A stretch of 8,193 bases of DNA, taken from assembly GCA_043820105.1 (NCBI GenBank), contig JBDREC010000113.1:1-8193 (forward strand), given 5' to 3'. Source of the DNA: JBDREC01 sp043820105 [NCBI: Pseudomonadota bacterium]. Lineage in GTDB: Bacteria > Bdellovibrionota_F > JAHFAK01. The notes under the pieces were generated by a model. The model was not told the origin of the DNA, ran no database searches, and worked only from the letters and a program-made list of their open reading frames with translations. This document shows, piece after piece, positions 1 through 6,328 of this stretch. Both the position numbers and the translations under genes were made by a program. How positions within the stretch are numbered: the stretch's first letter is position 1; each line of letters opens with the position of its first letter.

Positions 1-61
1 AAGATAAGTTCTGAAGCAACCTTTTAATCAACTATTGATATTCCAGAACCTGGAATGTGCC

Positions 62-109
62 AATCGGATTGAAAACTGGTCCACGAATCGGACGCAAAAG
101 TGGTCCACC
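62..109. mobile_element. IS21-like terminal tandem repeats (element end)
   Basis: Two adjacent 24-bp units (62-85 and 86-109) share AATCGGA, AAAA and TGGTCCAC in the same order and spacing. Multiple tandem subterminal repeats carrying TGGTCCAC-like cores are typical of IS21-family ends, so I read this as one end of an IS21-like element whose istA/istB genes lie beyond the left edge. A plus-strand frame from position 1 closes with TAA at 25-27 after eight codons and could be the tail of istB, but it is too short to identify. A small inverted repeat, TTCCAG-AAC-CTGGAA, lies at 41-55. The element's outer edge is probably between 109 and about 124. Family assignment is inferred from repeat architecture only. 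Confidence 0.5.
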
Positions 110-124
110 TAGCCCAAAAATTTT

Positions 125-610
125 TTAAATCATTATCCTTACAATTATATTTAAATAATACCTTATAGCCGTCAAATCCAATGCTAAAATTTCTGTAAAA
201 TGAAACAAATCTCTTTCAGGATAAAGTTTTTTTATGTTAAAATCACTTAACATGCTTTTAATTTCATCATAATTTTCATCAAGATAATAAAAATTGATTT
301 TATTCAATTTCCCCCAAAAGTAGTTTGGATTTTTTTCTAACAATTTATCATTTAACTCTCTTGCTAGATCACTATTCCCTTTTCTATGATAAAGTGCTAT
401 TAGATAATTCTTAAATTGAGGTAAATTTGGATACTTTTGTATAGCTTTTTTTAATTTTTTTATAGTCCCAATTTTATTTTTTGTAGATGCCCAATACAGT
501 TTACTCATAAGATCTTTAACATCTTCATCATTGTTGTTATCATTATATAAAGGATTAAATGTAATTGTGTAATCTTTCTTTTTTAATTCATTCATAACTT
601 TTTTAACCAT
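125..610 (-). CDS. TPR-like protein, C-terminus probably truncated at an IS end
   Basis: This 161-residue soluble protein starts at ATG 610-608. Residues about 55-125 read as degenerate helical TPR-type hairpins: a YPNLPQFKNYLIALYHRKGN segment followed by LARELNDKLLEKNPNYFWGKL, the spacing expected of alternating A and B helices. It resembles bacterial TPR proteins with FNPLYND-like N-termini and a YPERD/FHF segment, which are usually much longer. The last residues (IIVRIMI) lose this character, and the stop at 127-125 lies about 16 bp from the IS21-like repeats, so the 3' end was probably lost by insertion. A one-base shift near codon 150 gives a more polar continuation (YNCKDNDLKKFLG), suggesting a frameshift as well. 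It is last in the leftward block, 50 bp after the preceding gene. Its function is unknown; a scaffold role is only the generic property of TPRs. Confidence 0.6.
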   Translation of the reverse strand: MVKKVMNELKKKDYTITFNPLYNDNNNDEDVKDLMSKLYWASTKNKIGTIKKLKKAIQKYPNLPQFKNYLIALYHRKGNSDLARELNDKLLEKNPNYFWGKLNKINFYYLDENYDEIKSMLSDFNIKKLYPERDLFHFTEILALDLTAIRYYLNIIVRIMI

Positions 611-660
611 TTATTCAATTTAAAAGATGAGATATTAAATAACGAAAGCTTTCTTTGTTT

Positions 661-846
661 TCATGCTTCAAGATACCATGATTCAATATAGTAATTACCA
701 TTAATGGGATATTCATCATTGTCATTTGCTTTTAATTCAATTGTATTGGTTTTAGGATTTAATCTGATATTATCTGAATCAGAAAGCATTATTTGATTTC
801 TATTTTCTTCTAAAAATTCAAAGCTATGAATAATTTCAGTAATCAT
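661..846 (-). CDS. small hypothetical protein coupled to the tail-completion gene
   Basis: This 61-residue protein is acidic and Asn/Asp-rich, with no membrane segment. Its ATG (846-844) overlaps the TGA stop (845-843) of the upstream gene in an ATGA arrangement, the classic sign of translational coupling, and this supports it as a real gene despite its size. I do not recognise the family. The N-terminal half (ITEIIHSFEFLEENRNQI) should be helical and the C-terminal half (IRLNPKTNTIEL, NYYIESWYL) suggests beta strands. Its place directly after a virion-morphogenesis gene suggests a minor structural or assembly protein of the same phage module, but that is inference from position only. Confidence 0.6.
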   Translation of the reverse strand: MITEIIHSFEFLEENRNQIMLSDSDNIRLNPKTNTIELKANDNDEYPINGNYYIESWYLEA

Positions 847-1460
847 TTTATCCTCAAAGCTTTATTAACAGCATTATTCCATCTTTTTTTCGATTGTCGG
901 ATTAATTCACCATCTTTGAAAGAAATATCAAAAAATCTTCTTGGTGGAATTGTGATATACTTAGTATTAGCCGATAATGGTTTTACTCCTGGAACTTCTC
1001 CTGCCAAATAATAAAAATAAGCTCTCATCTTTTTCGTAACTTTAATTGTCCTACCATCATGTAAAGTTTTAGCTATGTTGATAAGTGGTTTGCCTTTTTT
1101 ATTTTTGACTTGTCTTAAAACTCCAATAAAAGCCAGATAAGGAGATATGATTTTCCTTGTGATCGATCTTGTTAAATCACCTTTATCAACTAATGGTTTC
1201 GAAGATTTTTTTATTAAAACAGTAAGTGGAGCATTGTCAGGTGGGACAGATTTTCGAATAACTTGTTTAACCTTTTTAATCGTATAAATGGCATTTTGTT
1301 TAGTAGCTAAACCTACTTCTTTTCTTAAGTTTTCTTTGAATTGTTTAGTACAATGCCTTATAAACTTATCCCAATTTTCATCAAGTTTAATTGTCATGAT
1401 AGGTTTATTGTAGCAGTATGATGAAAGCCTGACAATTGGATCAATTACAATTTCTTTCAA
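843..1460 (-). CDS. phage virion morphogenesis / tail completion protein (gp10-like)
   Basis: The protein matches the pattern of phage virion-morphogenesis and HK97 gp10-like proteins, which complete the head-tail interface or tail tube. It has a basic helical N-terminal half, then APLT...IKKSSKPLVDKGDLTRSI at residues about 77-100 (the hallmark region in which a substrate-like SSKPLVDTG precedes an L-x-x-S-I strand), and ITIPPRRFF at 169-177 (the usual IPARPF near the C-terminus). The frame opens with TTG at 1460, 6 bp after the previous stop. An internal ATG at 1397-1395 gives 184 residues beginning MTIKLDENW and may be the true start, because the first 21 residues do not look like the family. 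No strong ribosome site separates the two. Its stop overlaps the start of the 61-residue gene. It is the most confidently phage-derived gene here, together with the connector at 3950-4660. Confidence 0.75.
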   Translation of the reverse strand: MKEIVIDPIVRLSSYCYNKPIMTIKLDENWDKFIRHCTKQFKENLRKEVGLATKQNAIYTIKKVKQVIRKSVPPDNAPLTVLIKKSSKPLVDKGDLTRSITRKIISPYLAFIGVLRQVKNKKGKPLINIAKTLHDGRTIKVTKKMRAYFYYLAGEVPGVKPLSANTKYITIPPRRFFDISFKDGELIRQSKKRWNNAVNKALRIK

Positions 1461-1466
1461 TTAGTT

Positions 1467-3260
1467 TTATTTTATCTGATCTGTTTGTCTTTTTTTTTCT
1501 AGTTCTTGTTCCAAATATCTTCTAAATTCAAGTTCAAACATGTCGTCATCAGTGCACATATCACATTTAAATTCACTTTTTTCAAGAGGTTTTATTAAAT
1601 CTTCTGACCAAACAGGTATTGTATTTGGTCTAAAAACAATTAAATCAATTGGATTTTTATAATCTATTTCTTCTTCTAATGTGCTTATTATCCAAGGATA
1701 ATTTGACTGCCCTTTACCTTTTGAAAAAACAAATCCATTATTAAGATAAGTTACTGTGTGCTTTTTTGGATTACCTCTATCATTAATTTTTTTATAAATT
1801 ACATCTCCAAATTTTAAATCTTGAATATTAACAATACTTATTCTGTCATAATACATATCAACCATTCGTTTAAGTGTAATACCTGTATTTTGATTAGGAT
1901 AGAATCCATAATTTGGAAGAACAACATCATCAGCCCAAAAATGAGAAGTAGTATGGTGACAATTTGGTCCATCTTCCTGGTTTCCATCCAACACTTCATT
2001 AGTTGGAAATGAATTAAGTCTTTTCTTTGGCATACTAGGTAAAATATTCTTAATGCTAAATTTTATCATTTTATTTTTTCTAATTTTTCCTTTTTCAATT
2101 TTAATTAATGACAATAAATTATCTTTCATTTCATTAAAATCTCGTGGCCCTGCAAAAACCTGGATTATTTCTTCAATTGCTTCATTGTTAAATGGTAATT
2201 CAAATGTGATATCATATGTAAAATAACAATATTGTTGTGCGCTATCACAAATACTTATTCTTTTATGTAATAAATTAAAATTATCGTATTCAATAATTTC
2301 AATTGGAGAAAAATTATTTTGAAGTTTAATGAATAATTTAAGTCCATTGTTTCTTAGAATCTTTCTTTTTTGATTATCATTTAATAAATTGCTTTCAGAT
2401 ATTCTAACAACTTGATCATTATAAATATATGCTGGATAATCAGATCCAAATAATACTCTATCAAATCCAAATTCTTCCCATGATTCAATCACATCTTGAT
2501 TAACCGGGAAATCACCGGAAGTATCTAAATAAATGTTTTTTTCAATTCCAGGATTATCATTAAAATATTTTCCAATTATTCTCAATCCATCAAATCCAAT
2601 CGAAGATTTTTCTCCAGAATGAGCAATAATAAATTTTGCATCAGGATTAATTACAGCTGTATCTATCAAAAACTCTATTTCTTCTTTTATTCCTTGATTT
2701 AAATTATAATTTTGCTCATGGAAATGATATGTTGTTTCAAAGTGAATTAATAAAATGCCAGCTTTTTTATTAACCATTGAACTTAATTTTCTAAATCTTT
2801 TTTTCCTCTTGGAATTTGTATATAAATATCCACCGTCACTTTCAAGATGTAACTTAATTCCAACCATACCTGACAACATGAAACAATCATGCACCTTTTG
2901 TAGGTAATCCTTCCATTCAATATTTATTCCACAAATTCCTAATACATTATCAGGATTTTCTAGATGTTTTTCCTCAAGTATTTCATTTAAATGATCTCTA
3001 ATATCTTCATTGTAACGACTATCTTTATTAAATGGTTTAATTCTGTAACTATCTGATATTAAAAGATGTTTATCTGCTTTTTCTTCAAAAGAATTGCCGC
3101 TTTGATCAATTGTTTGAATAATTGTTCCATATCCCCATTTAGATTGAGCTCTTTCATCTATTTGATGGACATGGAAATCAATTAGTTGATAATCTAATGA
3201 ATAACTTGAATTGATTATAATACAAGTTAGTATTAGGATATGTTTAAATATTTTTTTCAA
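1467..3260 (-). CDS. secreted amidohydrolase (amidohydrolase_2-type) fused to NlpC/P60-like domain
   Basis: The 597-residue protein begins with a signal peptide (basic MKKIFKH, hydrophobic core about 8-17, SSYS near 21), so it should act outside the cytoplasm. Residues about 25-312 form a metal-dependent TIM-barrel hydrolase of the amidohydrolase_2 type: DFHVH with H30 and H32, GIKLH (K136, H138), LLIHF (H173), IIAHSGE (H214) and VLFGSDYP with D274, the expected order of metal and catalytic ligands. A linker (about 313-425) carries CDSAQQYC. A second domain (about 428-545) has a GPNCHH cysteine (C434), FGDVIY, KKHTVTYL (H501) and FSKGKGQS, a Cys-then-His pattern like NlpC/P60 papain-fold peptidases or amidases. 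The C-terminus ends in a charged helix with CDMC. Substrate is unknown; a role on peptidoglycan or a peptide conjugate is inference. It lies between phage head-closure and tail-completion genes on the same strand, with 250 bp of AT-rich non-coding DNA upstream (3261-3510) that could hold its own promoter; I see no convincing consensus there. Confidence 0.75.
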   Translation of the reverse strand: MKKIFKHILILTCIIINSSYSLDYQLIDFHVHQIDERAQSKWGYGTIIQTIDQSGNSFEEKADKHLLISDSYRIKPFNKDSRYNEDIRDHLNEILEEKHLENPDNVLGICGINIEWKDYLQKVHDCFMLSGMVGIKLHLESDGGYLYTNSKRKKRFRKLSSMVNKKAGILLIHFETTYHFHEQNYNLNQGIKEEIEFLIDTAVINPDAKFIIAHSGEKSSIGFDGLRIIGKYFNDNPGIEKNIYLDTSGDFPVNQDVIESWEEFGFDRVLFGSDYPAYIYNDQVVRISESNLLNDNQKRKILRNNGLKLFIKLQNNFSPIEIIEYDNFNLLHKRISICDSAQQYCYFTYDITFELPFNNEAIEEIIQVFAGPRDFNEMKDNLLSLIKIEKGKIRKNKMIKFSIKNILPSMPKKRLNSFPTNEVLDGNQEDGPNCHHTTSHFWADDVVLPNYGFYPNQNTGITLKRMVDMYYDRISIVNIQDLKFGDVIYKKINDRGNPKKHTVTYLNNGFVFSKGKGQSNYPWIISTLEEEIDYKNPIDLIVFRPNTIPVWSEDLIKPLEKSEFKCDMCTDDDMFELEFRRYLEQELEKKRQTDQIK

Positions 3261-3510
3261 TTTTAAATTCTAATTTTACATTCATCAAAAACTTCAATTA
3301 TCCATTAATGCTGGATTCTTTATAATAACTTTGCAATAATCGCGCCATCTATACTCTTTATATAAATACATAATATTAGATAGTTATAAATTTAACTCTT
3401 AGTTTACATTAAATAAAACTGAAATTTCTCAGCATATTTGAAATTTTTAGCAAAATTAAAGCGATTTTATTAGTTTTTGTAAGACTTTCTTCTTAAAAGA
3501 GTTTTAATAG

Positions 3511-3900
3511 CTATATTCCGTCAATAAAAATAAACCACAACAATTTTAAGGTTGATCCATCTTGATCTGAATAATGACCATGATTCTGAATTTGGACTAT
3601 TTGGTATTTTATAGATTCATTTCCGATTTTTATAATTTTATCTCCGATTTTTGGATTATATCCAATTGAAGATAAATCTTTATTTCGAACAACTAAATAG
3701 CCTGTAACATCTTTTGTAATTCCCGTATTATCAATACTAACTTCAGAATCTTTGTTATATTCGATCTGAGCTTTGATTATAAATTCTGATTGATATCTTA
3801 ATAACTTCTTTAGTTCTCTTGCTTCATCATCATATCTTTGTGAAGCTGTACCGATCTGCTTAATTGTAACATTTATTGTATGAAATAAGTTAGGAATCAT
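3511..3900 (-). CDS. probable phage head closure / head-tail adaptor protein
   Basis: This 129-residue protein has no signal or membrane segment and starts at ATG 3900-3898. Its features fit small head-tail joining proteins: an N-terminal strand (TINVTIKQ), the phrase ASQRYDDEARE at about 19-29, a strand carrying KAQIEY at 43-48, and a C-terminal beta-rich half containing GYNPKIGDKIIKIGNESIKYQIVQI, where 'gD-I-ig...y-I-v-i' is the usual layout for head-closure and adaptor proteins that follow a gp6-like connector. Its position, 49 bp after such a connector and on the same strand, supports this strongly; the sequence match alone is modest. In tailed phages such a protein sits between connector and tail and seals packaged DNA. 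A palindromic repeat occupies the gap to the upstream gene. Confidence 0.6.
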   Translation of the reverse strand: MIPNLFHTINVTIKQIGTASQRYDDEARELKKLLRYQSEFIIKAQIEYNKDSEVSIDNTGITKDVTGYLVVRNKDLSSIGYNPKIGDKIIKIGNESIKYQIVQIQNHGHYSDQDGSTLKLLWFIFIDGI

Positions 3901-3912
3901 AAATTAGACTTT

Positions 3913-3965
3913 GGTTATTAGCGATTGGCTTTTGGCTAAGAGCTAAAAGCTAATTGCCAATAGCC
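3913..3965. repeat. 53-bp imperfect palindrome (GGCTATTAGC-type) overlapping a gene end
   Basis: The arms 3924-3937 (ATTGGCTTTTGGCT) and 3941-3954 pair at 12 of 14 positions around a 3-nt AAG loop. Outer arms 3913-3923 and 3955-3965 pair at 8 of 11. The unit resembles the dispersed GGCTATTAGCTTTTAGCC-type palindromes found in many copies in some AT-rich bacterial genomes, a REP/MITE-like class. It contains the TAG stop of the connector gene (3952-3950), so that protein's final residues (VAIGN) are encoded by repeat DNA. It may also fold as a hairpin in the transcript between the connector and head-closure genes. There is no T-tract, so it is not a convincing intrinsic terminator. Confidence 0.6.
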
Positions 3966-4660
3966 ACAATAGCTTTAATTGGTCTTCTATACATCATAAG
4001 TATTTCATCAATTTCTTTATCTCCTGTAATTGATAAATGGCTGGAAGAACTTGAACTAAATTTCACTGAATGCTTATCGGTTTTTTCTTCAATAATTGTT
4101 TTACCAACTGAATGATCACGATTTGCTAAATTTGATAAATCTTTGATAACTAATTTTCTATGCGCATATTTTATCATTTGCGGGGGATTACCACTTTGAT
4201 CGACAAAACCAAAAACTCCTTTAATAATTTGATTTTGTTTGCCTTTTTCAAATATTCTTCTACATGAACTTCCAGAATAAATATTGCTAGAATCTAAAGT
4301 TTTAAGTTTAATCCTGGGATTAAATCGGTCCTTTGGATAGTCTCTATTATAAACAACAACATAATCTTCCTCTAATTCATCTTCTGAGTCATTGATTTTT
4401 ATATATTCAATGGAAATGATAGGAATACCAAAAAACAAGATATCCGAATTATTGCCATCAAGATAGAGCGTTTTAGTTTTTGGTAGAAAAAATTGGCCTG
4501 TTATTTGATCAATAAACTCTTGCCACATGATTATTTTTTGTAGGAGCTTTTCATCATTTGCATCTGTGATTGATACTCCTTCATCTCTAATATCTTGAAC
4601 TGTAATATAAGTATCATTCGAGGAACCTTCAGATTGAAGTAATACTTCAAACTCTTCCAT
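3950..4660 (-). CDS. phage gp6-like head-tail connector protein
   Basis: This 236-residue protein has the profile of gp6-like connectors, which form a ring beneath the portal. It shows YITVQDIRDEG at 18-28 followed by a helical segment ending FIDQITGQFFLPKT (49-62; the family's 'i-x-x-x-TGR-F-P' motif), then LYLDGN and LFFGIPIISIEYIKI (74-89; the usual 'L-dG-g...L-l-PiisI'), and EDYVVVYNRDYPKDRFNPRIKL with the typical dyv.ynR. A Ser-rich patch (SSSSSS at 202-207) precedes the C-terminus. Family proteins normally begin just before YITV. Here about 16 residues precede it, and the frame stays open upstream of the ATG (NWYWKITSTAGEQCG, to a stop near 4717), so the 5' end may be altered by a junction. 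A palindromic repeat supplies the last few codons. It is first in the surviving phage block. Confidence 0.7.
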   Translation of the reverse strand: MEEFEVLLQSEGSSNDTYITVQDIRDEGVSITDANDEKLLQKIIMWQEFIDQITGQFFLPKTKTLYLDGNNSDILFFGIPIISIEYIKINDSEDELEEDYVVVYNRDYPKDRFNPRIKLKTLDSSNIYSGSSCRRIFEKGKQNQIIKGVFGFVDQSGNPPQMIKYAHRKLVIKDLSNLANRDHSVGKTIIEEKTDKHSVKFSSSSSSHLSITGDKEIDEILMMYRRPIKAIVAIGN

Positions 4661-4727
4661 CCCACACTGTTCACCTGCTGTGGAAGTAATTTTCCAATAC
4701 CAATTAAAAAATAATTAGATAATTTTC

Positions 4728-4756
4728 TTGACAATTGGATAATAATTGGATAAAAT
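4728..4756 (+). promoter_or_regulatory. sigma-70-type promoter embedded in a palindrome
   Basis: A perfect -35 hexamer TTGACA (4728-4733) is followed after exactly 17 bp by TAAAAT (4751-4756), one mismatch from the -10 consensus. It points rightward into the repeat-protein fragment. The spacer and -10 lie inside the near-palindrome at 4732-4777, an arrangement typical of a promoter with an overlapping dimeric-repressor operator. If the host is from Bacteroidota, whose promoters use TAnnTTTG instead, the match would be accidental or would mark imported DNA. No regulator gene is visible in the window. Confidence 0.4.
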
Positions 4757-4777
4757 TATCCCATTATTATCCAATTG
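4732..4777. repeat. 46-bp near-perfect palindrome in the divergent junction
   Basis: The outer arms CAATTGGATAATAAT (4732-4746) and ATTATTATCCAATTG (4763-4777) are perfect 15-bp inverted repeats. Inside them GGATAA and TTATCC pair again, leaving one mismatched pair and a central AA. ATTGGATAA also occurs twice as a direct repeat in the left half. The repeat lies between the leftward phage block and the rightward fragment, so it is downstream of neither and is an unlikely terminator. An operator, a recombination end or a small transposable palindrome are the plausible readings. Confidence 0.65.
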
Positions 4778-4785
4778 CGAGCTGA

Positions 4786-5070
4786 TTATGCATTCTTTTA
4801 TGGGTCCATCGTTCAGGACCGATTAGCGCAGCAGGTGATCCTTATGGAAGAATAGTTATTTCCTGGGGAGTCTTGACAGATGGAGATGATACAATTTATT
4901 CACTATTAGCTACAGCAGATGGCAAGATTTACAGTGATGATAAATTCATTGTGGAAAGAACAGACAACAATGGAGGAATAAATGCATGTATGCTAAATGA
5001 TGGCAGATTTGCAATTGCACATAGCTCTGTGGATAGAGCAAAGATTAAAGTTTACAATAATTTGCACTAA
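4786..5070 (+). pseudogene. C-terminal fragment of a repeat protein (5'-truncated)
   Basis: The frame is open from the TGA at 4783-4785 to TAA at 5068-5070. Protein-like sequence begins around 4822 (ISAAGDPYGRIVISW) and runs through DGDDTIYSLLATADGKIYSDD and INACMLNDGRFAIAHSS to the stop. This matches the rhythm of beta-rich surface repeats of the type 'G-x-P-x-VA-L-x-DGRFVVSWQS...YA.LFdsdG', so what remains is roughly one and a half terminal repeats. There is no ATG; the only late start is TTG at 4873, inside the repeat, which argues for a remnant rather than a gene. It is the only coding-like sequence on the plus strand in the left two thirds of the window. The near-palindrome 45 bp upstream probably marks the breakpoint. 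Original function unknown, likely extracellular. Confidence 0.5.
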
Positions 5071-5160
5071 GATTTAAATCAGTCTCAAAATAAAAATGTT
5101 ACTACTCCATTGATACATTCCCACGCATTTTCATGTCTTCTATTATTGGAATCAAATCAG

Positions 5161-5235
5161 GAATTAATTTTGGTGCCAGGCTCAATTGAAATTTAATTTT
5201 GAATTTTGAATTAATTATGGTGCCATGCTCGATTT
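5161..5235 (+). repeat. pair of 28-bp direct repeats
   Basis: Copies at 5161-5188 and 5208-5235 share GAATTAATT, TGGTGCCA and GCTC, with four mismatches in 28 positions. They are separated by 19 bp of AT-rich DNA. They lie in the 261-bp non-coding gap 5071-5331, where a weaker partial echo (GAATTAATTAGATCTTAAGCTC) occurs near 5296. I see no gene, hairpin or terminator in this gap. They may be decayed intergenic repeats or duplication footprints at the junction. Confidence 0.45.
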
Positions 5236-5331
5236 GGGATGCAAAAATCCGTTTTTTTTACAGGCTATTTTCTCAGAGTGAAACAAAGGGAATTTTGAAT
5301 TAATTAGATCTTAAGCTCAATAAGTTAAAAG

Positions 5332-6252
5332 TTACAGGCCGTCGTTTTCACATGCTAAAATCTTTGCTAGCTTTTCTTTTTGTGAATCTTCTGCATAAAG
5401 TTCAAAATATTGCATTAAAATAACATCATCAAGCAACTCTAATAATCTAGAATACTTAGCTAGCTTTTTTTCAGCAGCCATATACTTATTTATTAAACCA
5501 CGTTTTTGATTATATAAATCTTTTAATAATTGAAAATCATCCATCTTGTTTATTTCTTTAAGTAACTTATTGCATTTATCTTTATCAGTACAAAACAAAA
5601 CATATTGAGGTGAATATTCATCATAAAGCGCAATATAATCGGGGTTATTATGAATAAAGCTCCACAAATCAGCTTTCACTTGCTTATATGAATCATGCAA
5701 TTCTCCATAGGTGCTATCAATGGAATCTGCTTTTTCTTTTAAAGTAAAGTATAATTGCTCAAGATCAAATGGCTTTAAGTCATCATCTAAATCCAGCTTT
5801 TTTATTAATCCTTCAATTGCAGCTTTTTGTGAAAGATCTGCATATTTCTTAATTTGTCTTAAACTTAATGTTCTATTAATTTTCAGATCCTCAGAATTTA
5901 ACATATCATAAGAAACTATTTTTCTTAAAAATTCACCCGAAGTTTTGATTGGCTCATCTATAGTATCCAATGACATAAGTGCATAGTGGTGAGCTTCATA
6001 AAAAGAAATAAATCCATTTTTATCAAAATCTGCGTTCACAGAAATTGAATCAGCTCTTGCAGATTCACCTTTTATGGCTTCAAAGAATTTTATAGAATAT
6101 TCATCATAATCTGGATTTTTAGTGTCTGGAGAGCAACCTGCTGCTGTTTTATTTTTGGGGGTTGCAAAAAAACCACAAAAATCCTTTTCTGTAAAATCAT
6201 TATCAGGATTTGCATTTTCAAAAATTAAGTTAGAAAAGGATCCGGCAAAGCA
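5332..6252 (-). pseudogene. 5'-truncated caspase/legumain-like (clan CD) peptidase fragment with EF-hand
   Basis: The minus-strand frame is open for 306 residues after a TAA at 6255-6253. Its first residues are CFAGSF, matching the QCFSGGF-type catalytic-cysteine motif of bacterial caspase/C13-like peptidases, followed by FCGFFATPKNKTAAGCSPD and YSIKFFEAI, the usual post-cysteine strand and helix. A complete EF-hand loop lies at 75-86 (D75, D77, N79, G80, I82, E86), then EAHHYAL and DTIDEPIKTS, which typically follow it. Residues about 105-306 are charged and helical (linker/coiled coil). The upstream half, including the catalytic His, is absent: upstream frames show nothing similar before the IS91-like end at 6329. 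No ATG lies near the start; a GTG at 6039-6037 would give only the EF-hand and C-terminal helices. The TAA may be a mutated CAA (Gln). The product is inactive unless a partner supplies the other half. Confidence 0.6.
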
Positions 6253-6328
6253 TTAATCATAGGAACTTTCTAGGACATAGTAAAAGTAAAAAACATAAAA
6301 TAATTCAAAACAGGTAGAAATCAACAAG

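Noticed and set aside
826-1011. Plus-strand open frame of 61 codons
   Set aside because: It lies antisense to the tail-completion gene, which has clear phage-family motifs; the frame is a shadow of that gene.
1821-2012. Plus-strand open frame of 63 codons
   Set aside because: It is antisense to the NlpC/P60-like region of the exported hydrolase and has no recognisable motif or context.
3261-3510. Possible promoter or riboswitch upstream of the hydrolase gene
   Set aside because: The 250-bp AT-rich leader has many TATA-like strings but no convincing paired -35/-10, no TAnnTTTG with proper spacing, and no conserved riboswitch core that I can see.
4531-4734. Minus-strand 67-codon frame overlapping the connector start
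   Set aside because: It overlaps the well-supported connector frame in another phase and reads as unstructured basic sequence.
5711-5911. Plus-strand 66-codon frame
   Set aside because: It is antisense to the peptidase fragment, with Ser/Lys/Phe-rich content typical of an AT-rich shadow frame.
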